Source: Treponema sp. UBA792
GTDB taxonomy: Bacteria; Spirochaetota; Spirochaetia; Treponematales; Treponemataceae
NCBI GenBank assembly: GCA_002296965.1
Contig: DBIW01000036.1
Location: 1,085 to 65,084, forward strand
Length of the DNA: 64,000 bases
Reading direction: 5' to 3'
Shown piece after piece: positions 15,110 through 23,164 of the stretch. The translations under genes were made by a program, and so were the position numbers. The notes under the pieces were generated by a model, which was given only the letters and a program-made list of their open reading frames with translations, did no database searches and was not told the DNA's origin. Positions within the stretch are counted from its first letter, which is position 1; every line of letters begins with the position of its first letter.

Positions 15110-16660
15110 ATGAAATTCATGAATCCTGTTCTCCGGGGCATGTATCCGGATCCGAGTATGTGCGCCGCGGGAGGAAAGTACTATATGGTCTGCTCGTCAT
15201 TCTGCTATTTTCCGGGCGTTCCTCTTTTTGAAAGTGACGACATGATAAACTGGAGGCAGATAGGGCATTGCCTTACAAGAAGAAGCCAGCTTCCGCTTGA
15301 GGATGCAGGAACCGCCGGCGGAATTTATGCGCCGACAATCAGATACAATAACGGCCGTTTCTACATGGTTGTCACTAACGTATCAGGCCCGGGGAATTTC
15401 TACGTGTGGACTGATGATATTTACGGCGAATGGTCCGAGCCGGTCACGGTCGGGCAGAGCGGAATAGATCCGTCCCTCTTCTTTGATGACGACGGAAGGG
15501 TATACTTTATATCCAACGGAAACGACCCGGAAGGACGCGGTTATATCCAGATAAGCGAGATAGACATTTCCACCGGCAGGAAGCTTTCAGACAACGAGCC
15601 GCTCTGGTACGGAACGGGCGGACGGTACATAGAGGCGCCTCACCTCTATAAAATCGGCGGGTGGTATTATCTGCTTGACGCCGAGGGAGGAACTGAATAC
15701 GGCCACATGGTTAATTATGCGCGCTCAAGAAATCTGCGCGGGCCTTTTGAGCCTTGTCCCGATAATCCTGTTCTTACAAACAGGAATCTGGGAGGCTATC
15801 AGCTTCAGGGGGCCGGACACGGCGATCTTCTTCAGGCTTCAGACGGAACATGGTGGTTCTGCCATCTTGCATTCCGCCAGATAGACAGATATATGCCGTT
15901 CCATCACCTCGGACGCGAGACCTGCATGGAGCCGGTCAGCTGGAAAGACGGATGGTTCTATATAGGAACAAAGTCTTCTGATATGTTCACCGGGCAGGGC
16001 TACGGAAATGCCCTTATGGAGACGGAATGTCCTGAGGGGCACGGCTTTGCGCCGCAGAATTTCTCATACAGGAAGACCTTCTCCACGCTTTCTCCTGAGC
16101 TGGACTGGAATTTCCTCCGGAATCCGCATCCGGAGAACTATGAATTCTGCGCGGACTATATCAGGATAAGGGCAACCTCCGTGCGTCCGTCCGATCTGCA
16201 TGACTCGCCGTCATGGACGGGAATAAGGCAGAACGAGTTTGACTGCGTCACCGTGTGTGATGTTCGTCTGGACGGCGGTTCCTGTTCGGAAGCCGGAATT
16301 TCCGTTTTCATGGACGGAAGCCATCATTATGATCTTTATGCCGCAAGTGAAGGCGGAGAATTCTCCGTGTCGGCCCGTGTCTCGGTTGGACCTGCGGTTT
16401 CTGTCCTGCGGAAAGTTCCTGTCGCAGGCGGTTCAGTCAGGCTGAAAATCGTGTCGGAGCCGCATTCCTACACCTTCATCCTGGTCCGTGATGACGGCGA
16501 GACGGTTCTGGGAAGCGCGGACTCACGTTACCTGTCAAGCGAGGTGGCCTGCGGATTCATGGGTGTGTACATCGCGCTCTACGCGTACAGCCGGGACGGG
16601 GACGGAGCCTCCGCCGAATTCAGCGGATTCAGCACGGCTCACGGAGACCATTCTCTCTGA
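15110..16660 (+). CDS. Beta-xylosidase-like GH43 enzyme with C-terminal beta-sandwich
   Basis: A 516-residue cytoplasmic GH43 protein of the beta-xylosidase type. The propeller (about 1-310) has the base Asp in NPVLRGMYPDPSM, the central Asp in GIDPSLFFDDDG and the acid Glu in YIEAPHLYK. Residues about 320-510 form the concanavalin-A-like sandwich usual in GH43 beta-xylosidases (FSYRKTFS..., ...ASVRP-like arms, AGISVFMDG). No signal peptide is present, so it should hydrolyse imported xylo-oligosaccharides. GTGAGG lies 5 bases before the ATG; the stop of the GH43 lipoprotein gene is 7 bases upstream, so the two are co-transcribed and together cover outside and inside steps. Confidence 0.88.
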   Translation: MKFMNPVLRGMYPDPSMCAAGGKYYMVCSSFCYFPGVPLFESDDMINWRQIGHCLTRRSQLPLEDAGTAGGIYAPTIRYNNGRFYMVVTNVSGPGNFYVWTDDIYGEWSEPVTVGQSGIDPSLFFDDDGRVYFISNGNDPEGRGYIQISEIDISTGRKLSDNEPLWYGTGGRYIEAPHLYKIGGWYYLLDAEGGTEYGHMVNYARSRNLRGPFEPCPDNPVLTNRNLGGYQLQGAGHGDLLQASDGTWWFCHLAFRQIDRYMPFHHLGRETCMEPVSWKDGWFYIGTKSSDMFTGQGYGNALMETECPEGHGFAPQNFSYRKTFSTLSPELDWNFLRNPHPENYEFCADYIRIRATSVRPSDLHDSPSWTGIRQNEFDCVTVCDVRLDGGSCSEAGISVFMDGSHHYDLYAASEGGEFSVSARVSVGPAVSVLRKVPVAGGSVRLKIVSEPHSYTFILVRDDGETVLGSADSRYLSSEVACGFMGVYIALYAYSRDGDGASAEFSGFSTAHGDHSL

Positions 16661-16673
16661 ACGCCAAATAATA

Positions 16674-16679
16674 TATAAT
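16674..16679 (+). promoter_or_regulatory. -10 element for the ZIP transporter gene, leaderless type
   Basis: A perfect TATAAT ends 6 bases before the ATG at 16686. The -35 region is weak. No ribosome site is present between them. Confidence 0.5.
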
Positions 16680-16685
16680 GTGTCC

Positions 16686-17465
16686 ATGAAAAACATAGCA
16701 TTGATTCTGCTGATACCTTTTATGGGCACTGCGTTGGGGGCGGCTACCGTCTTTTTTATGAGAGGCGAGCTCAGGCCTGCGTTGCAGAAGCTGCTGCTCG
16801 GATTCGCTTCCGGAGTTATGGTCGCGGCATCCGTATGGTCGCTGATTGTTCCATCGATAGCCGCGTCATCGGAAATGGGGAAATTCGCGTTTGTTCCGGC
16901 CGCCGTTGGAATCGCTTTGGGAATGGCGTTTCTGTTCCTGCTTGACTGCGCCGTTCCGCATCTTCATCTTGACTCTGATGAGCCTGACGGATTCGGAAAG
17001 CAGCTTAAGAGGACGACGATGCTTGTGCTCGCTGTCACGCTCCATAATATTCCGGAGGGAATGGCGGTTGGAGTGGTGGTCGGAGGACTCATGTCGGCGC
17101 AGGGCGGCATTACGGCAGCCGGAACTGTCGCCCTTGCGGTTGGAATCGCGGTTCAGAATTTTCCTGAGGGCGCGATAATATCCCTGCCACTCAAGAACAG
17201 CGGCGGAAGCAGGGGAAAGTCGTTTATGTACGGAATGCTGTCAGGCGTGGTGGAACCGCTCGCGTCAGTCCTGACGATTCTTCTTTCAAGGCTGGCCGTG
17301 CCGGCACTTCCTTATATGCTGGCTTTTGCGGCCGGCGCAATGATTTTCGTGGTGGTCGAGGAGCTTATTCCGGAAGCTTCCGAAGGCGAGCATTCCAACA
17401 ACGGAACAATCGGATTCGGAATCGGTTTTATTCTGATGATGATACTTGACGTCGCCCTCGGATGA
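16686..17465 (+). CDS. ZIP family metal transporter (GufA/ZupT type)
   Basis: A 259-residue inner-membrane protein with about eight transmembrane helices, predicted to import divalent metals such as zinc or iron. The two metal-site helices are clear: LHNIPEGMAVGV near residue 120 and VQNFPEGAIIS near residue 160; the second has Gln in place of the first His, as in GufA-type members. A short His/Asp-rich loop (VPHLHLDSDEP) lies between helices 3 and 4. The start at 16686 has no Shine-Dalgarno and follows a TATAAT by 6 bases. It follows the GH43 operon by 25 bases on the same strand but probably has its own promoter. Confidence 0.85.
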   Translation: MKNIALILLIPFMGTALGAATVFFMRGELRPALQKLLLGFASGVMVAASVWSLIVPSIAASSEMGKFAFVPAAVGIALGMAFLFLLDCAVPHLHLDSDEPDGFGKQLKRTTMLVLAVTLHNIPEGMAVGVVVGGLMSAQGGITAAGTVALAVGIAVQNFPEGAIISLPLKNSGGSRGKSFMYGMLSGVVEPLASVLTILLSRLAVPALPYMLAFAAGAMIFVVVEELIPEASEGEHSNNGTIGFGIGFILMMILDVALG

Positions 17466-17496
17466 TTAAGTCCGCGGCGGCATCGTGATCGCGGGG

Positions 17497-19563
17497 CTAG
17501 AATCGCTCCGGCTTTTTCCCGCTTTTCTTCCTGTATATTCCGGCGCTTCCGGAACGCTCGGACTGGGTGTGAAAGTTGGGGCGCTTTCCCTTCGATCTTC
17601 CCTCGTGGCGCTGGTTCTCGGTCCGCTCACGGAAACGGTCCCGCCTGCCGCGTTCCCTTCCGCCTCTGTCTCCTCCCCGCTGGCCGCCGTCCCTGTTGTC
17701 GAGGTGGATGTGCGGAAGATTCTTGTTCTCCTTTGACATCTCGACGGCTTTCTTGGCGGATGCGGCGGGAAGGCTCAGCAGCGTGAACTGCGGCGCCATG
17801 TCAATCTGATCGACAAGCCTGTCCGGAATGTTCAGCATGTCGCTGAAGAATTCCGCTATGTCCTTCGGTCTCAGTCCGTCCCTTTTTCCCATCTGGACAT
17901 ATATCCTCAGCTGGTCTCCTTTCGGTCCTGAGCTCCTGAGCGAATTTATCTTTCCGTAATGTCTGCGGCTGAGCTTGTCACCGTAAAGCACGGAGAGGAC
18001 TCCTGAAAGCACACGGACAGGATCGTTGCCGGCGGCAAGAGATTTCGCCAGCTCCATAAACATTGGATCCGTGTCACGGACCATGTCCCCGTGCTCCGCC
18101 GTGTTTTCAGTTTCATCCCCAACTGCGGCCTGCTCCGAAAATTCCGCTGTCTGGTTCTCGGCGGCAGGCTCATGCTCAGCCGGAGCGGAATTGTCCGCGG
18201 ATGTGCTGCCTGCCGTGGCGGGAATCTCCGCCGTTCTGCTAGATTCGTCTTCCGGGCTTCCGGAAACGCCGGCTGTGTTCTCCGGATCTTCCAAAATTTC
18301 ATCCTGAATGTCGAAAATCTGTCTCCTCAGCTCGTCGAACAGGCGTTTCTTCTTTGCCGCAAGGACCTCATCGACGGACGGGATTTTTCCTTCCTCCATC
18401 TTTCCCTTGCTGGCCCGCGCTACCGCAGACTGGAGGAAACCGAGCTTGCGTCTTTCCTCCGGGCGTACGAATGTCACTGCGGTTCCTGATGAGCCGGCGC
18501 GGCCTGTCCGTCCGATTCTGTGGACGTATGTGGCCGCATCAAACGGCAGCGAGTAGTTTACGACATGGCTCAGTCCGGAGATGTCTATTCCGCGGGCGGC
18601 GACATCCGTCGCAACCAGAATTCTTGTCTTTTTCAGGCGGAAGCGCTCAAGAACCTTCTCGCGCTGGTTCTGCATTATGTCTCCGTGCAGAGCCGCGGCC
18701 TCATATCCCCGCAGGTCGAGCTGGCGGCACACGTTGTCCGCATCATTTTTTGTCTGCGTGAAGACAAGTCCGTAGAAATCAGGCGATATGTCTATGAGCC
18801 GGACCAGCGCCTCGGTCTTCTCTCCTTCCCTGACGAACCAGTATTTCTGTTCAATCAGGAGAGGCTCGTCGATGACCCCTTCCTCCTCTACGGTCTCGTA
18901 TTCTCCCATGAATTTTGACGCGATTTTCAGGATCGGAGCTGGCATCGTCGCGCTGAACAGGAGTATCCTGCTGTCCGGATTTGCCTTGGAGAAAATCTCC
19001 TCAATGTCGTCGATAAAGCCCATGTCAAGCATCTCGTCTCCCTCGTCGAGTATGAAATACTTGATTTTGCTTATGTCCAGTGTTTTTCTGTCAAGATGAT
19101 CCTTTATGCGGCCTGGCGTTCCTACGACAATTTCCGCGCCGTTCCTTAGTTCCCTTATCTGTGTCGTATAGGACGCACCTCCGTAGAGCACGCAGGTTCT
19201 CGGAAATCCTCCGTCGGAGAAAGACTGCATTTCCGAGCAGGTCTGCATCGCGAGCTCGCGTGTCGGCTCAAGAATGAGCGCCTGCACTCCGTCCCGTTTT
19301 TCCCTGATGTTCTGTATAATCGGCAGGCCGAACGCCGCCGTCTTTCCTGTTCCTGTCCGCGCGCGCGCTATGATGTTGTTGTCGCCGTTAAGAAGCCGCG
19401 GTATCGCAAGCACCTGTATCGGCGACGGGGCCACGAAGCCTTTTTTCTCTACGGCTCTGAGCGTGTATTCGTCAAGTCCAAGATCCTCAAAAGAAACATT
19501 ATCCTGATTTTCAGCAATTTCCTGCTTCTCGTTATCTTCTTCATTCTGACTGTCTGTGTTCAT
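17497..19563 (-). CDS. DEAD-box RNA helicase with DbpA-type RNA-binding domain
   Basis: A 688-residue ATP-dependent RNA helicase of the DeaD/CsdA group, acting in ribosome assembly and cold-stress RNA unwinding. Order of parts: Q motif (FEDLGLDEYTLRAVEKKGFVAPSPIQ), Walker A ARTGTGKT (68-75), PTREL, TPGR, motif II (173-176), SAT, then RecA2 with ARGIDI and HRIGRTGR. An acidic low-complexity linker (about 430-510) leads to a DbpA RNA-binding domain (about 545-620) and an RGG-rich basic tail. Motif II is DEGD rather than DEAD. GGAGG precedes the ATG. A promoter lies about 75 bases upstream. Confidence 0.92.
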   Translation of the reverse strand: MNTDSQNEEDNEKQEIAENQDNVSFEDLGLDEYTLRAVEKKGFVAPSPIQVLAIPRLLNGDNNIIARARTGTGKTAAFGLPIIQNIREKRDGVQALILEPTRELAMQTCSEMQSFSDGGFPRTCVLYGGASYTTQIRELRNGAEIVVGTPGRIKDHLDRKTLDISKIKYFILDEGDEMLDMGFIDDIEEIFSKANPDSRILLFSATMPAPILKIASKFMGEYETVEEEGVIDEPLLIEQKYWFVREGEKTEALVRLIDISPDFYGLVFTQTKNDADNVCRQLDLRGYEAAALHGDIMQNQREKVLERFRLKKTRILVATDVAARGIDISGLSHVVNYSLPFDAATYVHRIGRTGRAGSSGTAVTFVRPEERRKLGFLQSAVARASKGKMEEGKIPSVDEVLAAKKKRLFDELRRQIFDIQDEILEDPENTAGVSGSPEDESSRTAEIPATAGSTSADNSAPAEHEPAAENQTAEFSEQAAVGDETENTAEHGDMVRDTDPMFMELAKSLAAGNDPVRVLSGVLSVLYGDKLSRRHYGKINSLRSSGPKGDQLRIYVQMGKRDGLRPKDIAEFFSDMLNIPDRLVDQIDMAPQFTLLSLPAASAKKAVEMSKENKNLPHIHLDNRDGGQRGGDRGGRERGRRDRFRERTENQRHEGRSKGKRPNFHTQSERSGSAGIYRKKSGKKPERF

Positions 19564-19638
19564 TTCGTAATTCCTCCGGAAATTGCGTCAGCAGATATGT
19601 ATGGAACCGATTTATATGCAGTTCCGTGAATCTTTACA

Positions 19639-19667
19639 ACTATAAAGGAATATCATGCGAATTTCAA
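19639..19667 (-). promoter_or_regulatory. Promoter of the DEAD-box helicase gene
   Basis: On the - strand TTGAAA (complement of 19662-19667), 17 bases, TATAGT (complement of 19639-19644). The 5' leader would be about 70 bases, which is common for cold-regulated helicase genes, though no such control is shown. Confidence 0.55.
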
Positions 19668-19745
19668 GCAAACGTTTGAATATTTCGCATTTAATATCTG
19701 CGCGCTCCGTAGTCAGCGCGGATAAAAATCTATATATTGGTCTTC

Positions 19746-20567
19746 ATGCGGATTTATTCTTGGAAAACTGTCGAGGCGGCCGCCGTATGTCCGGGTAAAA
19801 TTCCCGGCCAGTTCATGGACGGGACGGCTCTCACCGTCGGAAGTTTTGACGGCGTGCACAGGGGGCACCGTCTCCTTCTTGATGCCGCCGTGCGGACGGG
19901 CGCGGAGAAGGGGCTTGCGCCGGGGGCGGTCACATTCACTTTTCCTCTTTCCCGCTGCCGTGAGGCGGACTGTTATGCGGGCGACCTTACCGTCCTTGAC
20001 CGGAGGCTTGAGCTTCTGGAGGCCGCCGGAATGGAATTCGCCGTGGTGATTGACTTTTCTTCCGATTTTGCTAAAATGTCAGGAACTGATTTTCTTGAAA
20101 TTCTTGTGAGAGGCTGCGGAATGCGTTTTCTCTCGGAGGGAACGGATTTCAGATGCGGCCGGGGCGGTGGGACCGGAATGGCGGAGATACTCCGTTTTGC
20201 GGATGAGAACGGAATCGCCGCCGGATTCATTCCTCCGCTGGCCGCCGGCGGCGTGAGAATAAGCTCTTCCCGTATAAGAGGCCTGGTTCTTGACGGAGAC
20301 CTTGCGGGAGCGGAAGTCATGCTCGGCCGTCCTTATTCCGTTGACTGCCGTAACGCGGGTTTTATTCTTGAAGACAGTTGCTTCTGTATGGACAGGGAAG
20401 CCGTAAGCCAGGTGCTTCCTCCCTGCGGATTTTATAATGTAACGGCAATTACGCCCGAAAAAGAGATACGGTCGCGTCTTGAGGTGAATTCCCAAAAAGT
20501 GAAACTCCAGGAATTTTCTGACAATGCGTCACCGCGGATCCGGGCGATTGAATTTATATCACATTAA
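19746..20567 (+). CDS. ribF: FAD synthetase (FMN adenylyltransferase) domain protein, RibF-like
   Basis: A 273-residue cytoplasmic protein with the nucleotidyltransferase fold of bifunctional RibF. Signatures are LTVGSFDGVHRGHRLLL (HxGH-like site), the VVIDFSSDFAKMS segment, the FRCGRGGGTG loop in place of the usual FGxxRxG, and ISSSRIRGLVLDGDLAGAEVMLGRPY. The remaining 75 residues are too short and lack the riboflavin-kinase motifs, so only FAD formation is expected, or the kinase domain is degenerate. TATATT (19733-19738) ends 7 bases before the ATG with no Shine-Dalgarno, so the message is probably leaderless. The rpsO gene follows 11 bases later, the usual ribF-rpsO order. Confidence 0.78.
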   Translation: MRIYSWKTVEAAAVCPGKIPGQFMDGTALTVGSFDGVHRGHRLLLDAAVRTGAEKGLAPGAVTFTFPLSRCREADCYAGDLTVLDRRLELLEAAGMEFAVVIDFSSDFAKMSGTDFLEILVRGCGMRFLSEGTDFRCGRGGGTGMAEILRFADENGIAAGFIPPLAAGGVRISSSRIRGLVLDGDLAGAEVMLGRPYSVDCRNAGFILEDSCFCMDREAVSQVLPPCGFYNVTAITPEKEIRSRLEVNSQKVKLQEFSDNASPRIRAIEFISH

Positions 20568-20578
20568 GGAGTCATGAG

Positions 20579-20848
20579 ATGGCACTTACAAAAGAGGCTA
20601 CAGCCGCCACCGTACAGAAATACGGCGCAAAGGAGACGGATACAGGTTGTGTCAAGGTTCAGATCGCACTGCTTACACAGCGCTGCGCCCAGCTTACGGA
20701 GCACGTCAGAACTTTTCCGAAGGATGCCAGCGCAAAGCGCGCCCTGCTGAAAGTCGTAGGACAGCGCCGCAAGATGCTGAGATACTTCGAGCGCACGGAT
20801 CTTGAGGGATACCGCGCGTTCATCAAGGAACTCGGCCTGCGCAAGTAG
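20579..20848 (+). CDS. rpsO: 30S ribosomal protein S15
   Basis: An 89-residue protein of exactly the usual length, binding 16S rRNA and organising the platform of the small subunit. The family pattern is intact: GCVKVQIALLTQRCAQLTEHVRTFPKD, then the basic QRRKMLRYFERTD and a C-terminal GLRK. AAGGAG stands 8 bases before the ATG, within the end of ribF, so the two are coupled. A strong terminator follows, separating it from pnp, which in many bacteria is read through from rpsO. Confidence 0.97.
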   Translation: MALTKEATAATVQKYGAKETDTGCVKVQIALLTQRCAQLTEHVRTFPKDASAKRALLKVVGQRRKMLRYFERTDLEGYRAFIKELGLRK

Positions 20849-20863
20849 AACAACAATGCCGGT

Positions 20864-20908
20864 AAAGCCTGCAGCCGCTCGTCGTTGGCGGTTCAGGCTT
20901 TTTTTTTA
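20864..20908 (+). terminator. Rho-independent terminator after rpsO
   Basis: AAGCCTG ... CAGGCTT stem (20865-20871 and 20894-20900) with an inner partial GCCGC/GGCGGT pairing, followed by ten T. Confidence 0.85.
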
Positions 20909-20974
20909 CAGTCAGACGACAAAAAAACAGGCCGTCGGCGGAAGTAGTGCCGTCGGCAGAAAGAGGATAATGCT

Positions 20975-23068
20975 ATGGTAGAAAGAGTGACGTACAGGCT
21001 TGGTGATGCCGACCTGATTCTTGAGTCAGGAAAAATCGGCAAGCAGGCCAATGGCTGTGTTTATGCGCAGTGGGGCGGCGCAGCCGTCATCGCGACAGTG
21101 TGCGCTTCGCACAATATCATCGAGGGACAGGATTTCGTTCCTGTGACTGTTGATTACAATGAGAAATTTTATGCCGCCGGCAAAATTCCCGGCGGTTTCG
21201 TGAAGAGGGAGGGACGTCCGAAGGACAAGGAGATTCTGGTTTCCCGTCTTATTGACCGTCCCATGCGTCCGCTTTTTGAGCCTTCGTTCGGCCGGGAGCT
21301 TCAGATTGTTCCGACCTGTGTCTCGGCGGACGGAGTTCATACCCAGGATATTCTTGCCGTGATTGCGGCTTCCGCTGCAGTCACCATATCCGACATTCCG
21401 TTCCACGGTCCGGTCGCGGCCTGCCGTGTCTCCTGTCTGAACGGCGAGTACATAATCAATCCTACATTCGCCCAGATTGAGAAATCGGAGCTTGAGATTG
21501 TTGTCGCCGGAACAAAAGACGGATTCACAATGGTCGAGGGCGGCGCCGATGAGGTTTCTGAGGAGATAATGCTCGGCGCGCTGGCGAAAGCCCAGGAATT
21601 CATAGCCGAGATGTGCGGACTTCAGGAGGAGCTCAGGGCAAAATGCGGAAAGGAGAAGCTGCCGCTTGCGCCTCTTGATGTCTCCCTTGCGAATGCGGAG
21701 GCGATTGAGGCCGAGGCCACTCCTCTTATGAAGGAGGCCTGTTTCCGTGACGGAAAAATCAACCGTGGAAATGCGGTTGAGGCCGTGAGGAAGCAGATCG
21801 CTGCAAAGTATGCCGAGCAGCTTGAGGATCCTGTCCAGGCGAAGCTGTTCAATGTCCTTTTTGACGACATCCAGTACAAGCTGCTCCGCAAGTCTATTCT
21901 TGATGACGGCGTGCGTATTGACGGACGCAGGTGCGATGAGATCCGTCCGATCACCTGTGAGGTTAATGTCCTTCCGTATCCGCACGGATCTGCCCTGTTC
22001 ACGCGCGGAGAGACGCAGTCTCTGGCTGTCGCGACCCTGGGAACAAGCATGGACGAGCAGGTTTATGACGATATTGACGGAGACAGGAGCGAGCATTTCA
22101 TCCTGCACTATAACTTCCCTCCGTATTCAGTCGGTGAGGTCGGAAAGCTTACTACGGGACGGCGCGAGATAGGCCATGGAAATCTTGCCCGCCGTTCTCT
22201 CGCTCCGATGGTTCCGTCGCGTGATGAATTCCCGTATACGATCCGCGTGGTTTCCGAGATTATGGAGTCAAACGGCTCTTCATCCCAGGCCTCGACCTGC
22301 GGCGGAACTCTCGCGATGCTTGCGGCCGGTGTTCCTATGAAAAAGATGGTGGCCGGAATAGCGATGGGACTGATCACTGAAGGCGAGCATTATGATAAGT
22401 ACAAGATTCTGTCCGACATCCTTGGCGAGGAGGATCATCTCGGCGACATGGACTTCAAGGTGGCCGGAACGAAGGACGGAATCACCGGATTCCAGATGGA
22501 CATAAAGATTCCGGGTGTGACGACAGAGATCATGCAGAAGGCGCTTGAGCAGGCCCGTGTCGGCCGTCTGCATATACTTTCCATAATGGAAAAATGCATT
22601 GACAGGCCGCAGCCGCTCTCAAAGAATGCGCCGCAGATTCTGACTATGAAGATTCCTGTGGACAAGATCGGCGCGCTTATAGGTCCGGGCGGAAAGAACG
22701 TCAAGGCGCTATGCGCGCAGTACAGCGTGACGATAAATACCGATGACGACGGAACCGTCACGATCTACGGCAAGAACGGTGTCCAGGCTGAGGCCGCAAA
22801 GAAGGCTGTCAAGGGAATAACCGAGGATCCTGAGGTCGGCGTGATCTACCAGGGAACCGTAAAGCGTATAATGGATTTCGGCGCGTTCGTCGAGATTCTT
22901 CCGGGCAAGGAGGGGCTCTGCCATATCTCAAAGCTTTCGCGCCAGCGCGTGAACAAGGTTACCGATGTCCTGAAGGAGGGGCAGCAGATACCTGTGAAGC
23001 TGCTTGAGGTTGACAAGCAGGGAAGGCTCAATCTTTCGTATATCGATGCGATTGAATCCGGACGCTGA
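20975..23068 (+). CDS. pnp: Polyribonucleotide nucleotidyltransferase (PNPase)
   Basis: A 697-residue phosphorolytic 3'-5' exoribonuclease of the RNA degradosome type. It has two RNase PH domains (about 1-210 and 300-535), each with the expected elements: VDYNEKFYAAGKIPGGFVKREG and RTRGETQSLAV-like FTRGETQSLAV, and the catalytic GD/D region LGDMDFKVAGTKDGITGFQMD. A KH domain follows (PVDKIGALIGPGGKNVK, about 548-610), then a C-terminal S1 domain (GVIYQGTVKRIMDFGAFVEI). Length is normal. AGAGGA precedes the ATG. It sits directly downstream of rpsO, its classic neighbour. Confidence 0.97.
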   Translation: MVERVTYRLGDADLILESGKIGKQANGCVYAQWGGAAVIATVCASHNIIEGQDFVPVTVDYNEKFYAAGKIPGGFVKREGRPKDKEILVSRLIDRPMRPLFEPSFGRELQIVPTCVSADGVHTQDILAVIAASAAVTISDIPFHGPVAACRVSCLNGEYIINPTFAQIEKSELEIVVAGTKDGFTMVEGGADEVSEEIMLGALAKAQEFIAEMCGLQEELRAKCGKEKLPLAPLDVSLANAEAIEAEATPLMKEACFRDGKINRGNAVEAVRKQIAAKYAEQLEDPVQAKLFNVLFDDIQYKLLRKSILDDGVRIDGRRCDEIRPITCEVNVLPYPHGSALFTRGETQSLAVATLGTSMDEQVYDDIDGDRSEHFILHYNFPPYSVGEVGKLTTGRREIGHGNLARRSLAPMVPSRDEFPYTIRVVSEIMESNGSSSQASTCGGTLAMLAAGVPMKKMVAGIAMGLITEGEHYDKYKILSDILGEEDHLGDMDFKVAGTKDGITGFQMDIKIPGVTTEIMQKALEQARVGRLHILSIMEKCIDRPQPLSKNAPQILTMKIPVDKIGALIGPGGKNVKALCAQYSVTINTDDDGTVTIYGKNGVQAEAAKKAVKGITEDPEVGVIYQGTVKRIMDFGAFVEILPGKEGLCHISKLSRQRVNKVTDVLKEGQQIPVKLLEVDKQGRLNLSYIDAIESGR

Positions 23069-23085
23069 CAGCTGGATGTGAAAAT

Positions 23086-23122
23086 GGCTCCTGTGGAATA
23101 TGTTCCGCGGGAGCCTTTTTTT
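23086..23122 (+). terminator. Rho-independent terminator after pnp
   Basis: A 13-bp stem (GGCTCCTGTGGAA with TTCCGCGGGAGCC, two G-T pairs), loop TATG, then seven T. Confidence 0.88.
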
Positions 23123-23164
23123 GAGCCGGAGCGTACCCGGAAGGCTGTGATGCGGCGGTATTTT

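Noticed and set aside
21026..22108. A 360-codon frame antisense to pnp
   Set aside because: Low-complexity shadow of a certain gene; no family features.
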